DNA of 64,000 nucleotides from assembly GCA_035508435.1 (NCBI GenBank), contig DATJNA010000209.1, forward strand, positions 62,001-126,000, in the 5' to 3' direction. Both the position numbers and the translations under genes were made by a program. Under the pieces are notes generated by a model that saw only the letters and a program-made list of their open reading frames with translations, was not told where the DNA came from and did no database searches. Shown here piece after piece: positions 1 through 7,999 of the stretch (within the stretch, counting starts at the first letter, position 1; every line of letters begins with the position of its first letter). This DNA comes from JASHVB01 sp035508435. GTDB lineage: Bacteria; Pseudomonadota; Alphaproteobacteria; Acetobacterales; Acetobacteraceae.

Positions 1-765
1 CGTCTGCACGCGCCAGAATGGGTCGCCCAGCCAGTCCCACTCCTGGCCCTTGCTGAGCATCACCTCCCAGCAGATTATCACGAGCGCCAGCAGAGACAGC
101 CCGACGCCATCGAAGCTGAAAGGCTGCCGGCGCAATTTGAGCCGCTGCGCCGTGAGGTAGTCGGGATCGCGGAGCGTGAGGGCGCACGCACCCAGCGCCA
201 TCAGTCCCACGGGCACGTTGATCCAGAACACCCACCGCCAGGAGTAACTGTCGGTGATCCAGCCGCCGAGCGTGGGACCGACGACCGGCGCGATCAGCGC
301 AGCCAGGCCGAACAATGTCATAGCCATGCCTTGCCGTTCCACCGGGAAGGCATCCAGCAGCACGCCCTGGCTCGATGGTTGAAGGCCGCCGCCGGCGAGG
401 CCTTGAAGTACGCGGAACAGGATGAGTTGTCCGAGGCTCGTGGCCATTCCGCACAGTCCGGAGGCCAGAGTGAACACCGCAATCGACAGCAAAAAGTAAT
501 TTCGGCGGCCGATATGGGCGATCAACCAGCCGGTGATGGGCAGAATGATCGCGTTGGCTGCAAGGTAGCTGGTGATGACCCACTCGCCATCATCGACCGT
601 CGCCGACAGGCCGCCCGCGATGTAGCGCAGTGCTACGACCGCGATCGTGGTGTCCAGCACCTCCATGAAGGTTGGAACCACGACAACGGCGGCAACGAGC
701 CAAGGATTTATCGCCGTGCGTGGCCCCGAATTCGGGACGATCGACGACGCGATCGCGCCGCTCAT
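1..765 (-). CDS. DHA2-type (EmrB/QacA) multidrug MFS transporter, 3' part missing
   Basis: This is the first 255 residues of a 14-helix drug:proton antiporter of the inner membrane; the rest lies beyond the window edge. The start ATG overlaps the stop of the adaptor gene upstream (ATGA), which fixes the start and implies translational coupling. The visible protein has an early helix followed by a FMEVLDTTI segment (motif D1 of DHA2 transporters), WVITSYLAA, a GRRNYF loop, LFRVLQGLAGG and GPTLGGWITD, all typical of EmrB. Together with the adjacent EmrA-like adaptor it should form a tripartite pump with an outer-membrane channel encoded elsewhere. The substrate cannot be read from sequence. Confidence 0.93.
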   Translation of the reverse strand, partial: MSGAIASSIVPNSGPRTAINPWLVAAVVVVPTFMEVLDTTIAVVALRYIAGGLSATVDDGEWVITSYLAANAIILPITGWLIAHIGRRNYFLLSIAVFTLASGLCGMATSLGQLILFRVLQGLAGGGLQPSSQGVLLDAFPVERQGMAMTLFGLAALIAPVVGPTLGGWITDSYSWRWVFWINVPVGLMALGACALTLRDPDYLTAQRLKLRRQPFSFDGVGLSLLALVIICWEVMLSKGQEWDWLGDPFWRVQT

Positions 766-2297
766 TGTCTGGAGCCCGGCGCGCCCGCAGGCGAACCAGG
801 ATTCGAAGACTGCGGCACGTTGGCCTGGAGAAACTTCCCGGCATTGGGACCGCTTGGCGGCTTATTGATATACACGTAGGGAACGACCGAGGTGCCAATG
901 AACAACGGGTACTGATCGGGGTTGTAATCGACGAGATCGATGCGGACCGGCAGCCGTTGAACCACCTTCACGAAATTCCCAGTGGCATTCTCCGGCGGCA
1001 GCAGCGCGAGGGTCGATCCGGTCCCTTCGGTAAAGCCGGAAATCCGGCCTTTGAACACGTGATGGTCACCATACATGTCGACATGCAGATCGACAGGCTG
1101 TCCGATGCGTAGGTCGCGCAACTGCGTCTCCTTGAAATTGGCATCGACCCAGATTTCCTTGAGAGAGCGGACCGCCATCAGGTTCTGGCCGACCTGAACA
1201 TAGTCGCCCGGATTGACGTTGCGCCGCGTCACGACGCCGTCGATCTCCGCGATGATGTCACAGTAACGCAGATTCAGTTGGGCCTGTGCGAGATCGCGTC
1301 TGGCGGCTTCTAGTTTTGCTTCTGCCTGCTTGACCGCTGGTGCATTGGCCGCGTACTCGTCGAAGGTCTTGTCAACGTCGCCAAGCTTATAGAATTGATC
1401 GAGCATCGCTTTCGGCCCCTGGTCGAATGAGTGCACGATGCCGAGTTGGGCAGCACTATGAATCAGCTCCGCCTGTGCCTCGAGCACGGACGAAAAGGTC
1501 TCGTCGAGATCGGGCGGCACCTGGCCAAGATCGCCGCCGCCGTCGGGTTGTGCGGACAGCCCCAGCGAGACGCGGATCTGGTAGACATCGGCCAGGCTCT
1601 GGGCGAGCTCCGCGCCAGCCGTCGTCAGCGTCGCCTGCCGCTGGTCGTACTCCGAGCGCGGCACGTCGTCTTTGGACACGAGTTGCTGAGCCCGGTCGAA
1701 TTGCAGCTGTGCCAGCACCAGCGCGGCCTTGCTCTTTGCGATATCGGCGACCCGCGCGTGCAGCAGAGCCACCTGGCTGTCGACACCCTCCACGGCGTGT
1801 TGCAGGTTCCAGCGCTGGCCCATGGCCTCCGCTTCGATCGCGCGCGACGCCGCGATGGCGGTCTGCAGGCTCGCCGTCGCGGTGTCGACCGCTGCCTGCT
1901 TTTCGGCGACCACAACCCGGTACGGCTCCTTGTCCAATGCGGCGAGGAGCTCTCCTTTGCGCACACGGTTGTTGTCATCGACCAGAACGCGGGCGATCTG
2001 TCCTGCCACGCGGGGCGCAACAAATGTTACGTGGCCGTTGACGTAAGCGTCGTCCGTGGAAACGGTGTTGAGCATTGCCTCAACCCACGGCACGCCAAAC
2101 ACGACGAGCACTGCCACAACTGCGACACCAAGTACGGCAGCCATAAGCTTTCGCGTGCGGGTCAGCTTTCGGGCCTGCTCCTGCCCGGGGCGAACCTCCT
2201 CCGGGGTTCGCGCCGCGTTCGCGCCGTCGGCACCGCCGCCGTCGTCCGCTGCCGGTTGCGCATCGATCGAACCTGGCGTGCTGATTTGCTCGGTCAT
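762..2297 (-). CDS. EmrA/HlyD-family membrane fusion protein
   Basis: The 511-residue periplasmic adaptor has a polar N-terminus, one membrane helix at about residues 50-72 (LMAAVLGVAVVAVLVVFGV), the STDDAYVNGHV lipoyl-like entry motif, a long alpha-helical hairpin rich in Ala/Gln/Glu, and the second lipoyl half (VTRRNVNPGDYVQVGQ). This order is that of EmrA, which links the inner-membrane MFS protein to an outer-membrane channel. The transporter gene follows with a 4-bp overlap. The protein is about 110 residues longer than E. coli EmrA, through a longer N-terminal tail and an expanded hairpin. Confidence 0.92.
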   Translation of the reverse strand: MTEQISTPGSIDAQPAADDGGGADGANAARTPEEVRPGQEQARKLTRTRKLMAAVLGVAVVAVLVVFGVPWVEAMLNTVSTDDAYVNGHVTFVAPRVAGQIARVLVDDNNRVRKGELLAALDKEPYRVVVAEKQAAVDTATASLQTAIAASRAIEAEAMGQRWNLQHAVEGVDSQVALLHARVADIAKSKAALVLAQLQFDRAQQLVSKDDVPRSEYDQRQATLTTAGAELAQSLADVYQIRVSLGLSAQPDGGGDLGQVPPDLDETFSSVLEAQAELIHSAAQLGIVHSFDQGPKAMLDQFYKLGDVDKTFDEYAANAPAVKQAEAKLEAARRDLAQAQLNLRYCDIIAEIDGVVTRRNVNPGDYVQVGQNLMAVRSLKEIWVDANFKETQLRDLRIGQPVDLHVDMYGDHHVFKGRISGFTEGTGSTLALLPPENATGNFVKVVQRLPVRIDLVDYNPDQYPLFIGTSVVPYVYINKPPSGPNAGKFLQANVPQSSNPGSPAGAPGSRQ

Positions 2298-2367
2298 GTC
2301 GGGCGCCTAACGAATGAACCAACCCATGGTCAGGTCTGTCGCCTTATCAATGAGCCGAGGCAGAAAT

Positions 2368-3078
2368 TCAATGGCCAGCGCTCTGGCCACCATCCACGTG
2401 CAGGATCTCACCGGTCACGAACGGTGCGGATTCAAGATAGAGGATGGCGTCCACGATATCCGCGATTTCACCCATGCGGCCGATCGGGTGCATGGCGCCA
2501 AGTTGCTCCGGCGAGTCTCCGGCGTGCATCGGTGTGCTGATAATGCCGGGCGAGACGGCATTCACCCTGATACCCCGTTTCGCGTATTCGATCGCCAGCG
2601 ACTTGGTGGCCGCATTCAGCCCGCCCTTGGTCAACGATGCCAGTACCGACGGCACACTTGAGTTGGCATGGTCGGTCAGACTCGTCGTGATCTGCACGAC
2701 ATGGCCGCTGCCCCGCTTTTCCATCTCGGCGACGGCCAGTTGTGTGAGGTGAAAGAAGCCGGTGAGGTTGACGCCGATGATCGCCGCGTAATCGGCTTCG
2801 GTGTACTCGGTGAACGGCTTGGCGATGAAGATGCCCGCGTTGTTCACCAGCGTGTCTATCCGTCCGAACCGGGCTACACCTTCGGAGATCGCGTACTGCG
2901 TGATGTTTCGGTCGGCGATGTCGCCGGACACCGACAGAGTGTCATCGTCCTGCGAAGTTGCGATCGTTCGTGCCATCGCCACCACCCGGTAATTCCGGTC
3001 GCGGTAGGCCTTGACCAGAGCCGTCCCGATGCCACCCGACGCCCCTGTGACGATAGCGACTTTCTGTACAGTGGTCAT
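2368..3078 (-). CDS. Short-chain dehydrogenase/reductase with atypical active site
   Basis: This 236-residue Rossmann-fold protein has the NAD(P)-binding TGASGGIG motif near residue 10, NNAG near residue 80, and a C-terminal GEILHVDGGQSAGH end typical of classical SDRs. The active-site YxxxK motif reads ASLTK, so alanine stands where the catalytic tyrosine is expected although the lysine is kept. I recall SDR relatives with a similar ALASLTK segment, so this may be a subfamily trait rather than a mutation. It lies 28 bp downstream of the DJ-1/PfpI gene on the same strand, so the two are probably co-transcribed. The substrate is unknown. Confidence 0.88.
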   Translation of the reverse strand: MTTVQKVAIVTGASGGIGTALVKAYRDRNYRVVAMARTIATSQDDDTLSVSGDIADRNITQYAISEGVARFGRIDTLVNNAGIFIAKPFTEYTEADYAAIIGVNLTGFFHLTQLAVAEMEKRGSGHVVQITTSLTDHANSSVPSVLASLTKGGLNAATKSLAIEYAKRGIRVNAVSPGIISTPMHAGDSPEQLGAMHPIGRMGEIADIVDAILYLESAPFVTGEILHVDGGQSAGH

Positions 3079-3106
3079 TAGAGAACCTCACTCGATGCCA
3101 GGATGA

Positions 3107-3796
3107 CTATGTCGCGTTTTCCCTCAGCCGATCGATCAGAATTTTTGCGGTCGGTCCCGATGACGCCGGATTCTGGCCGGTGATCAACTGGCCATCGACG
3201 ACTGAGTGCACGCCCCAATTCTTGACCTTGGAAAACGTCGCGCCGAGTCTCATGAGTTCGTCTTCGACAAGGAATGGTACTACCTTCGTCAAGCCGACTT
3301 CTTCTTCTTCCCCATCGGTGAAGCCGGTCACAGTCTTGCCTTCGACAAGGAGCTTGCCGTTCGGCGCTCTGACGTGGCGCAGGGCACCGGACGAGTGGCA
3401 AACCACCGCGATGGGCTTGTCGGCACCCAGGAAGGACTCCAGCAGTTTGATCGAGTTCGTGTCCTCGGCGAGGTCCCACATTGGCCCATGGCCGCCGGGA
3501 TAGAAGACCGTGTCGTAATCCTCCTGCCTGACACTATCCAGGCGGAGCGTTCTGCTGAGCCGGCCTTCGGCATCGGCATCCTTCTCGAACCGACGGGTAA
3601 TGTCGGTCTGGAACACCGGCTCATTGCTCTTGGGATCCAGCGGCGGACGCCCTCCCTTCGGGGATGCGAGGGTGATCTGGGCTCCGGCGTCCTTGAAGAC
3701 ATAGTACGGGGCCGCCAGTTCCTCCAGCCAGAAGCCGGTCTTGCGTCCGGTGTCGCCGAGTCGGTCATGAGAAGTAAGAACCATCAGGATTTTCAT
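3107..3796 (-). CDS. DJ-1/PfpI (type 1 glutamine amidotransferase-like) protein
   Basis: The 229-residue protein has the DJ-1/PfpI fold, with the nucleophile-elbow segment AVVCHSSGAL carrying the reactive cysteine and the upstream FYPGGHGPMWDL loop. It resembles the HchA/YajL-like stress proteins described as glyoxalase III or deglycase type. The start ATG at 3796 is preceded by AAAGGAA, a good ribosome-binding site. A longer in-frame extension to 4024 exists but has low-complexity, Arg-rich content and is not favoured. It probably forms a two-gene transcript with the following SDR, consistent with a carbonyl or electrophile stress role (inference). Confidence 0.88.
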   Translation of the reverse strand: MKILMVLTSHDRLGDTGRKTGFWLEELAAPYYVFKDAGAQITLASPKGGRPPLDPKSNEPVFQTDITRRFEKDADAEGRLSRTLRLDSVRQEDYDTVFYPGGHGPMWDLAEDTNSIKLLESFLGADKPIAVVCHSSGALRHVRAPNGKLLVEGKTVTGFTDGEEEEVGLTKVVPFLVEDELMRLGATFSKVKNWGVHSVVDGQLITGQNPASSGPTAKILIDRLRENAT

Positions 3797-4222
3797 AACG
3801 GGTTCCTTTCGTAGATCGTCGAAGTCGGCGCGAGCAACCGCTTCTACGCGGACGAGATGGTCCTGCGGTCTAGTTCCGCCGCAACGTCGTCCCTGCGCGC
3901 GAATTTGCCGCGCGCGGCGATCGGTGCGAATAACCGGTGTTCGGCAGACACTCTTCCGATCCGCGACCGGCAGGGGTCCTCGGGCCTGGCACCGGGGTGG
4001 AACAGCTTCCGTCCATCGCCGCACGTTGCTTTGCCTGCTTCATTCAAGAGGCGGCAGCACCATGCAACACCGGCGTCGCGGCCAGTGGCAGATCCAAGCA
4101 GCGTTGGATGCATCCAGGTGAACCACCGCAGACCATCGCTGCGTATTCCGGGGGATCTGAGACGGGCGCGATGTCGCCGCTCATGGTCTGTCCGCCTTCT
4201 GAATAGGCGAAGGAGTAGTCCC
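3797..4222. other. Divergent intergenic region between DJ-1/PfpI and cydA
   Basis: These 426 bp separate the minus-strand DJ-1/PfpI gene from the plus-strand cytochrome bd operon, so promoters for both should lie here. Open frames cross it on both strands, but they show no recognisable domain and their composition is that of GC-rich readthrough. A good ribosome-binding site for cydA (GAAGGAG, 4209-4215) closes the region. I could not identify a specific operator. Confidence 0.5.
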
Positions 4223-5602
4223 ATGGTTCTGAATCCTCTGCTGCTGTCACGCTTGCAATGGGCCTGGGTGATCGGCTGGCACATTCTGCTGCCGGCGTTC
4301 ACCGTAGGACTGGCATCGTTCATAGCCGTGCTCGAGGGACTGTATTTCTTCCGCCGCGACGCCGTCTGGCTGCGGATTTCGCGCTTCTGGATCCGCATCT
4401 TCGCGGTCGCGTTCGCGATGGGCGTGGTATCGGGCATCGTGATGCCGTTCCAGTTCGGTACCAACTGGTCACGGTTCTCCGACGCCGTCGCCAACGTGGT
4501 ATCCCCTATGCTCGCCTATGAGGACGTCATGGCCTTCTTCCTCGAAGCCAGCTTCCTCGGGGTGCTGTTGTTCGGTCGGGATCTGGTACCCCGCTGGGCG
4601 CATTTCCTGTCGGCCTGCGCGGTTGCACTGGGCACCTTGATGTCGTCGTTCTGGATCCTGACGGTCAACAGTTGGATGCAGACGCCGGCCGGCTACGCGA
4701 TGCGCGACGGAAGGTTCTTTCCGGTCGATTGGATGGCGATCGTGTTCAACCCCTCGTTTCCCTATCGCTTCGCCCACAATGTGTGCGCCTTTTATATCAC
4801 CACCGGCTTCGCGGTGCTGGGCGTTGGCGCCTGGCTGGTGCAGCGACGCGGTGCCAGTGGCGAGGCGCGCCGGATGGTCATGATGGCACTTGGGTTCCTC
4901 GCCGTATTCGTGCCGCTGCAATTCGTGCTGGGCGACATGCAAGGCCTCAATACCCGCGAATACCAGCCGGCCAAGCTCGCCGCGATGGAAGGCCGCTGGA
5001 CCACCGCGGCGCCGGCGCCGCTGACATTGTTCGCGATCCCAGAGCAATCGGCACAACGCAATGCGGATACCATCGAGATTCCGTATCTCGGCAGTCTGAT
5101 CCTGACACATTCGCTCGACGGCCCGGTGCGCGGATTGAAGGAGTGGCCGCCGCAGGACCAACCACCGGTATGGCCGGTATTCTTTGCGTTCCGCCTCATG
5201 GTCGGCATCGCCTTCGTCATGCTGGGTGTGGTGACGCTCGGTTGGTGGCTGCATCTGCGCAACGTACTGTTCTGCACGCGCTGGTTTCTGCTACTGTGCC
5301 AAGGAGCGGCACCGCTTGGGTTCATCGCGGTGCTGGCCGGCTGGACGGTTACGGAAGTGGGCCGACAACCCTGGACGGTGTATGGCCTGCTGCGGACCGC
5401 GCAATCGGTGTCACCGTCGTTGACCGGCGCTGACGTGTTGACGTCGTTCCTCGCTTACATGTGTGTCTACCTGGTGATGTACCCCGCAGGTATCGCCGTG
5501 ATGGCGCGCATCGTAAGGCAGGGACCGGAACATGCGCCCGAGCCGCGCCTGCAGCACACGCCGCAACCGGCGCCTTCCGCACAGCCCATTCCAGCGGAGT
5601 AA
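4223..5602 (+). CDS. cydA: Cytochrome bd-type quinol oxidase subunit I (CydA/CioA)
   Basis: The 459-residue inner-membrane subunit carries the haems of a bd oxidase, which oxidises quinol and reduces oxygen to water without pumping protons. The haem b595-ligand-type histidine lies in VIGWHILLP (H20). The GRD...H segment, the KLAAMEG quinol loop motif, FRLMVG and GWTVTEVGRQPW are all present. It is shorter than E. coli CydA (522 aa) through a short Q-loop, which is the cyanide-insensitive (CIO) type. The start is set by GAAGGAG seven bases upstream; the longer open frame from 3857 is not needed. The stop overlaps the cydB start by one base (TAATG). Confidence 0.96.
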   Translation: MVLNPLLLSRLQWAWVIGWHILLPAFTVGLASFIAVLEGLYFFRRDAVWLRISRFWIRIFAVAFAMGVVSGIVMPFQFGTNWSRFSDAVANVVSPMLAYEDVMAFFLEASFLGVLLFGRDLVPRWAHFLSACAVALGTLMSSFWILTVNSWMQTPAGYAMRDGRFFPVDWMAIVFNPSFPYRFAHNVCAFYITTGFAVLGVGAWLVQRRGASGEARRMVMMALGFLAVFVPLQFVLGDMQGLNTREYQPAKLAAMEGRWTTAAPAPLTLFAIPEQSAQRNADTIEIPYLGSLILTHSLDGPVRGLKEWPPQDQPPVWPVFFAFRLMVGIAFVMLGVVTLGWWLHLRNVLFCTRWFLLLCQGAAPLGFIAVLAGWTVTEVGRQPWTVYGLLRTAQSVSPSLTGADVLTSFLAYMCVYLVMYPAGIAVMARIVRQGPEHAPEPRLQHTPQPAPSAQPIPAE

Positions 5603-6621
5603 TGGACATGGTCACGGGCATTCCCGATCTGATCCCGTTGTGGACCGGGATCATCGCACTCAGCGTATTCTTGTACGTGCTGCTGGACGGGTTCGATCTT
5701 GGCGTCGGGATGTTATATGGTTTTGCGCCGAAGCCGCACCGTTCCACGGTGATGAACGCAATTGCCCCGGTGTGGGACGGTAACGAGACCTGGCTGATCC
5801 TTTGCGCTCTGGCACTGCTCGCGGTGTTCCCGCTGGCCTTCGCCATCATCATTCCGGCGGTGTATTTCCCGGTGCTGGTGATGTTGCTGGCGCTGGTGTT
5901 CCGCGGCGTGGCCTTCGAATTTCGGTTCGAGCATCCGTTGATCACCCGATTCTGGACGCAGGGCTTCTGCGTCGGCTCGGCACTGGCGACGTTCGCGCAG
6001 GGCACCGTGCTTGGTGCCTTCATCCAGGGCGTCGCCGTAACGGGACGGCAGTTCAGCGGCTCATCGTGGGACTGGCTGACACCATTCAGCGTGCTAACGG
6101 GAGTCTCGCTAATGCTCGGCTATGCTCTGCTGGGCGCGGGTTGGCTGGTGATCAAGACCGAAGGGCTGCTGCAAGCCTGGGCGCGCAATGCAGGGCGGCT
6201 TTGCCTCGCCGGTGTGATGGCAGCCATTGTCGCGGTCAGCGTGTGGACGCCGTTGGCCGATCACGCGGTCGCGCTGCGCTGGTTCGCCTGGCCGGACATC
6301 ACCTTCTTCGCGCCAGTGCCGATCATCACCGCGATTATGGGCTGTGTCACCTGGCGTGCGCTGCAAGGCCATGGCGGCGATGCGGCGGCATTCTTCTCCG
6401 CAATCGGATTGTTCCTGCTGTCTTATTTAGGAGTTGCGATCAGCCTGTGGCCGATGATCGTGCCGCGGCACTATACCATCTGGCAGGCCGCGTCGTCGCA
6501 GGGGACGCAGATGTTCCTGCTGGTCGGCACGTTGTTCCTGTTGCCGGTGATCCTGATGTACACCGGTTGGTCATACTGGGTGTTTCGCGGCAAGCTGAGC
6601 AAGGAGGTCGGTTATAACTGA
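5602..6621 (+). CDS. cydB: Cytochrome bd-type quinol oxidase subunit II (CydB/CioB)
   Basis: The 339-residue multi-helix partner of CydA starts with LPLWTGIIALSVFLYVLLDGFDLGVGML-type sequence: an early membrane segment followed by the DGFDLG motif, then WDGNETWL near residue 57, both hallmarks of subunit II. The start codon shares its first base with the cydA stop, so translation is coupled and the two subunits are made in equal amounts. No small cydX-like gene is obvious after it. The gene converges with the potassium-channel gene, leaving only 34 bp between the two stops. Confidence 0.95.
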   Translation: MDMVTGIPDLIPLWTGIIALSVFLYVLLDGFDLGVGMLYGFAPKPHRSTVMNAIAPVWDGNETWLILCALALLAVFPLAFAIIIPAVYFPVLVMLLALVFRGVAFEFRFEHPLITRFWTQGFCVGSALATFAQGTVLGAFIQGVAVTGRQFSGSSWDWLTPFSVLTGVSLMLGYALLGAGWLVIKTEGLLQAWARNAGRLCLAGVMAAIVAVSVWTPLADHAVALRWFAWPDITFFAPVPIITAIMGCVTWRALQGHGGDAAAFFSAIGLFLLSYLGVAISLWPMIVPRHYTIWQAASSQGTQMFLLVGTLFLLPVILMYTGWSYWVFRGKLSKEVGYN

Positions 6622-6655
6622 AGCCGGTGACGCTGCCGAGAAGATCGGCCGCTGA

Positions 6656-7462
6656 TCACGAGTTATGCTCGGCGTTGCCGCGGGTGGAATCTTGGGTGCC
6701 AATGGTTCTCCGGCCGAGACTACGCTCGTTTGCGTAAAGCGTCAGTATTCGGGCAAGAACGATTGTCGGGAAGAGCTGGCCGACGACCGCCTCGAGCATC
6801 GTCAGATTACGGGCAAATGCGTTGATCGGCGCGATGTCGCCTAACCCGATGGTCGTGAGCGCGGTCAGGCTGTAGTAGAGGAACGGGCTCAATGCACCGT
6901 GCGTGGCGTGGAAGCTGAGATGGGAAAACGCGCTCGGCAGGATCTCCGAAATCAACATGTAGAGCCAGGCGAAAAGGATGGCGATCGCGAGGTAGAGTAC
7001 AATCGCGCCCCGTACCCGATGCGATGTGATGTGACCCGGAGCGAACACGATTTTGAACACTGCCCATATGACAGCGAGCAATGCAAGGACGGCGCTGATC
7101 GCCTCTGCGCCCTCGGTCAAGGATGTGGACCAGAAAAGATCAACGACACCGGCCAACAGTCTGGCGCCACCAATCGCGACGACAATGACTGCGCCGCGTT
7201 GGTGCGACCCGAGCACGAGCAAGAAAATCAGGCTTGCCGCGATGATGCCGGTGGCAATGAGTGGGTACGAATAATCGTTGACGGCAAGCGGCTCGGCTAT
7301 GAATATCAGTAGCAATTGCGCTGCCAACAGAGCCGAAAGGGCAGGGTCCTCGTGGCGATACGCCATGGCATGAGCATCTTGCATCCAGCGGGCTGGACTC
7401 CGCCAGTCGGAGAACATCGCTTTTCTCCTATTCAGCACCAACGCGGTGCCCATGCTTCGCAT
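6656..7462 (-). CDS. Two-pore-type potassium channel (ion_trans_2)
   Basis: The 268-residue membrane protein has about six hydrophobic segments and a C-terminal pore loop with the filter TTIGLGD, a variant of the potassium-channel TVGYGD signature. A final helix and a short basic tail follow, with no RCK/TrkA-N domain. The start at 7462 has GGGGAGGA nine bases upstream; the longer open frame to 7660 has no such site. It is predicted to conduct K+ across the inner membrane. No linked regulator is seen. Confidence 0.85.
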   Translation of the reverse strand: MRSMGTALVLNRRKAMFSDWRSPARWMQDAHAMAYRHEDPALSALLAAQLLLIFIAEPLAVNDYSYPLIATGIIAASLIFLLVLGSHQRGAVIVVAIGGARLLAGVVDLFWSTSLTEGAEAISAVLALLAVIWAVFKIVFAPGHITSHRVRGAIVLYLAIAILFAWLYMLISEILPSAFSHLSFHATHGALSPFLYYSLTALTTIGLGDIAPINAFARNLTMLEAVVGQLFPTIVLARILTLYANERSLGRRTIGTQDSTRGNAEHNS

Positions 7463-7999
7463 GAGACATTCCTCCCCATAGGCAACTGCGACAGCCCCCC
7501 TCGCAGCGGTCAACCGCGTCCCAGCGCCGCCCAATGGGGTTGCATTGCCGGCCGCGAGGGGCGCCGGGAATGCCAGCGCATCCATGGCTTTGCCTCGCGG
7601 AGGCTCATGGCAAGCGGCGTGAGCTCGGTGCAAGGTAGCCGCAGCCAACGCCACGACCACGCCTCATTTCTCGCAATCCAGGGATACAGGGCTGATGCTG
7701 CGCGTTCTTTCCCGTCCGGTATGGCACCATGCGTCGGGAAATTGACGAATCTGGCTTGCCGCCCGGGCTTCGACCGGCTGTTGCGCTGGATCGTGGCATA
7801 TCGCGTGGGCCGGTGCAGGTGTCTTCTGTTAGCTACCTTGCTGGGCACCATTCAGCCATCTGCGTGACGGTTTCCATACCTATGGCCACGCTCGGGCTGA
7901 CCGCAGGCTCGGGAGGTCGAGCACGGCCGAGATTGCCTCCTCGCTCAGGTCCTCGCAATGACATCGGTCACGTAATTCGCGATTCACTGAGCGTGGGTA
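7463..7999. other. Gene-free stretch upstream of the K+ channel
   Basis: These 537 bp lie between the start of the channel gene and the end of the patatin gene, both on the minus strand. Open frames on both strands have no recognisable features. At 7931-7963 there is one half of the palindromic GTCATTGCGAG-type repeat found complete at 32753-32896 and 41345-41427 (CCTCGCAATGACA end). Otherwise nothing was identified. Confidence 0.5.

Noticed and set aside
3940..3965. ACACTCTTCCGATC-like string resembling a sequencing adapter
   Set aside because: The match is short and inexact, lies in continuous native-looking GC-rich sequence, and adapter-flanking bases are absent.
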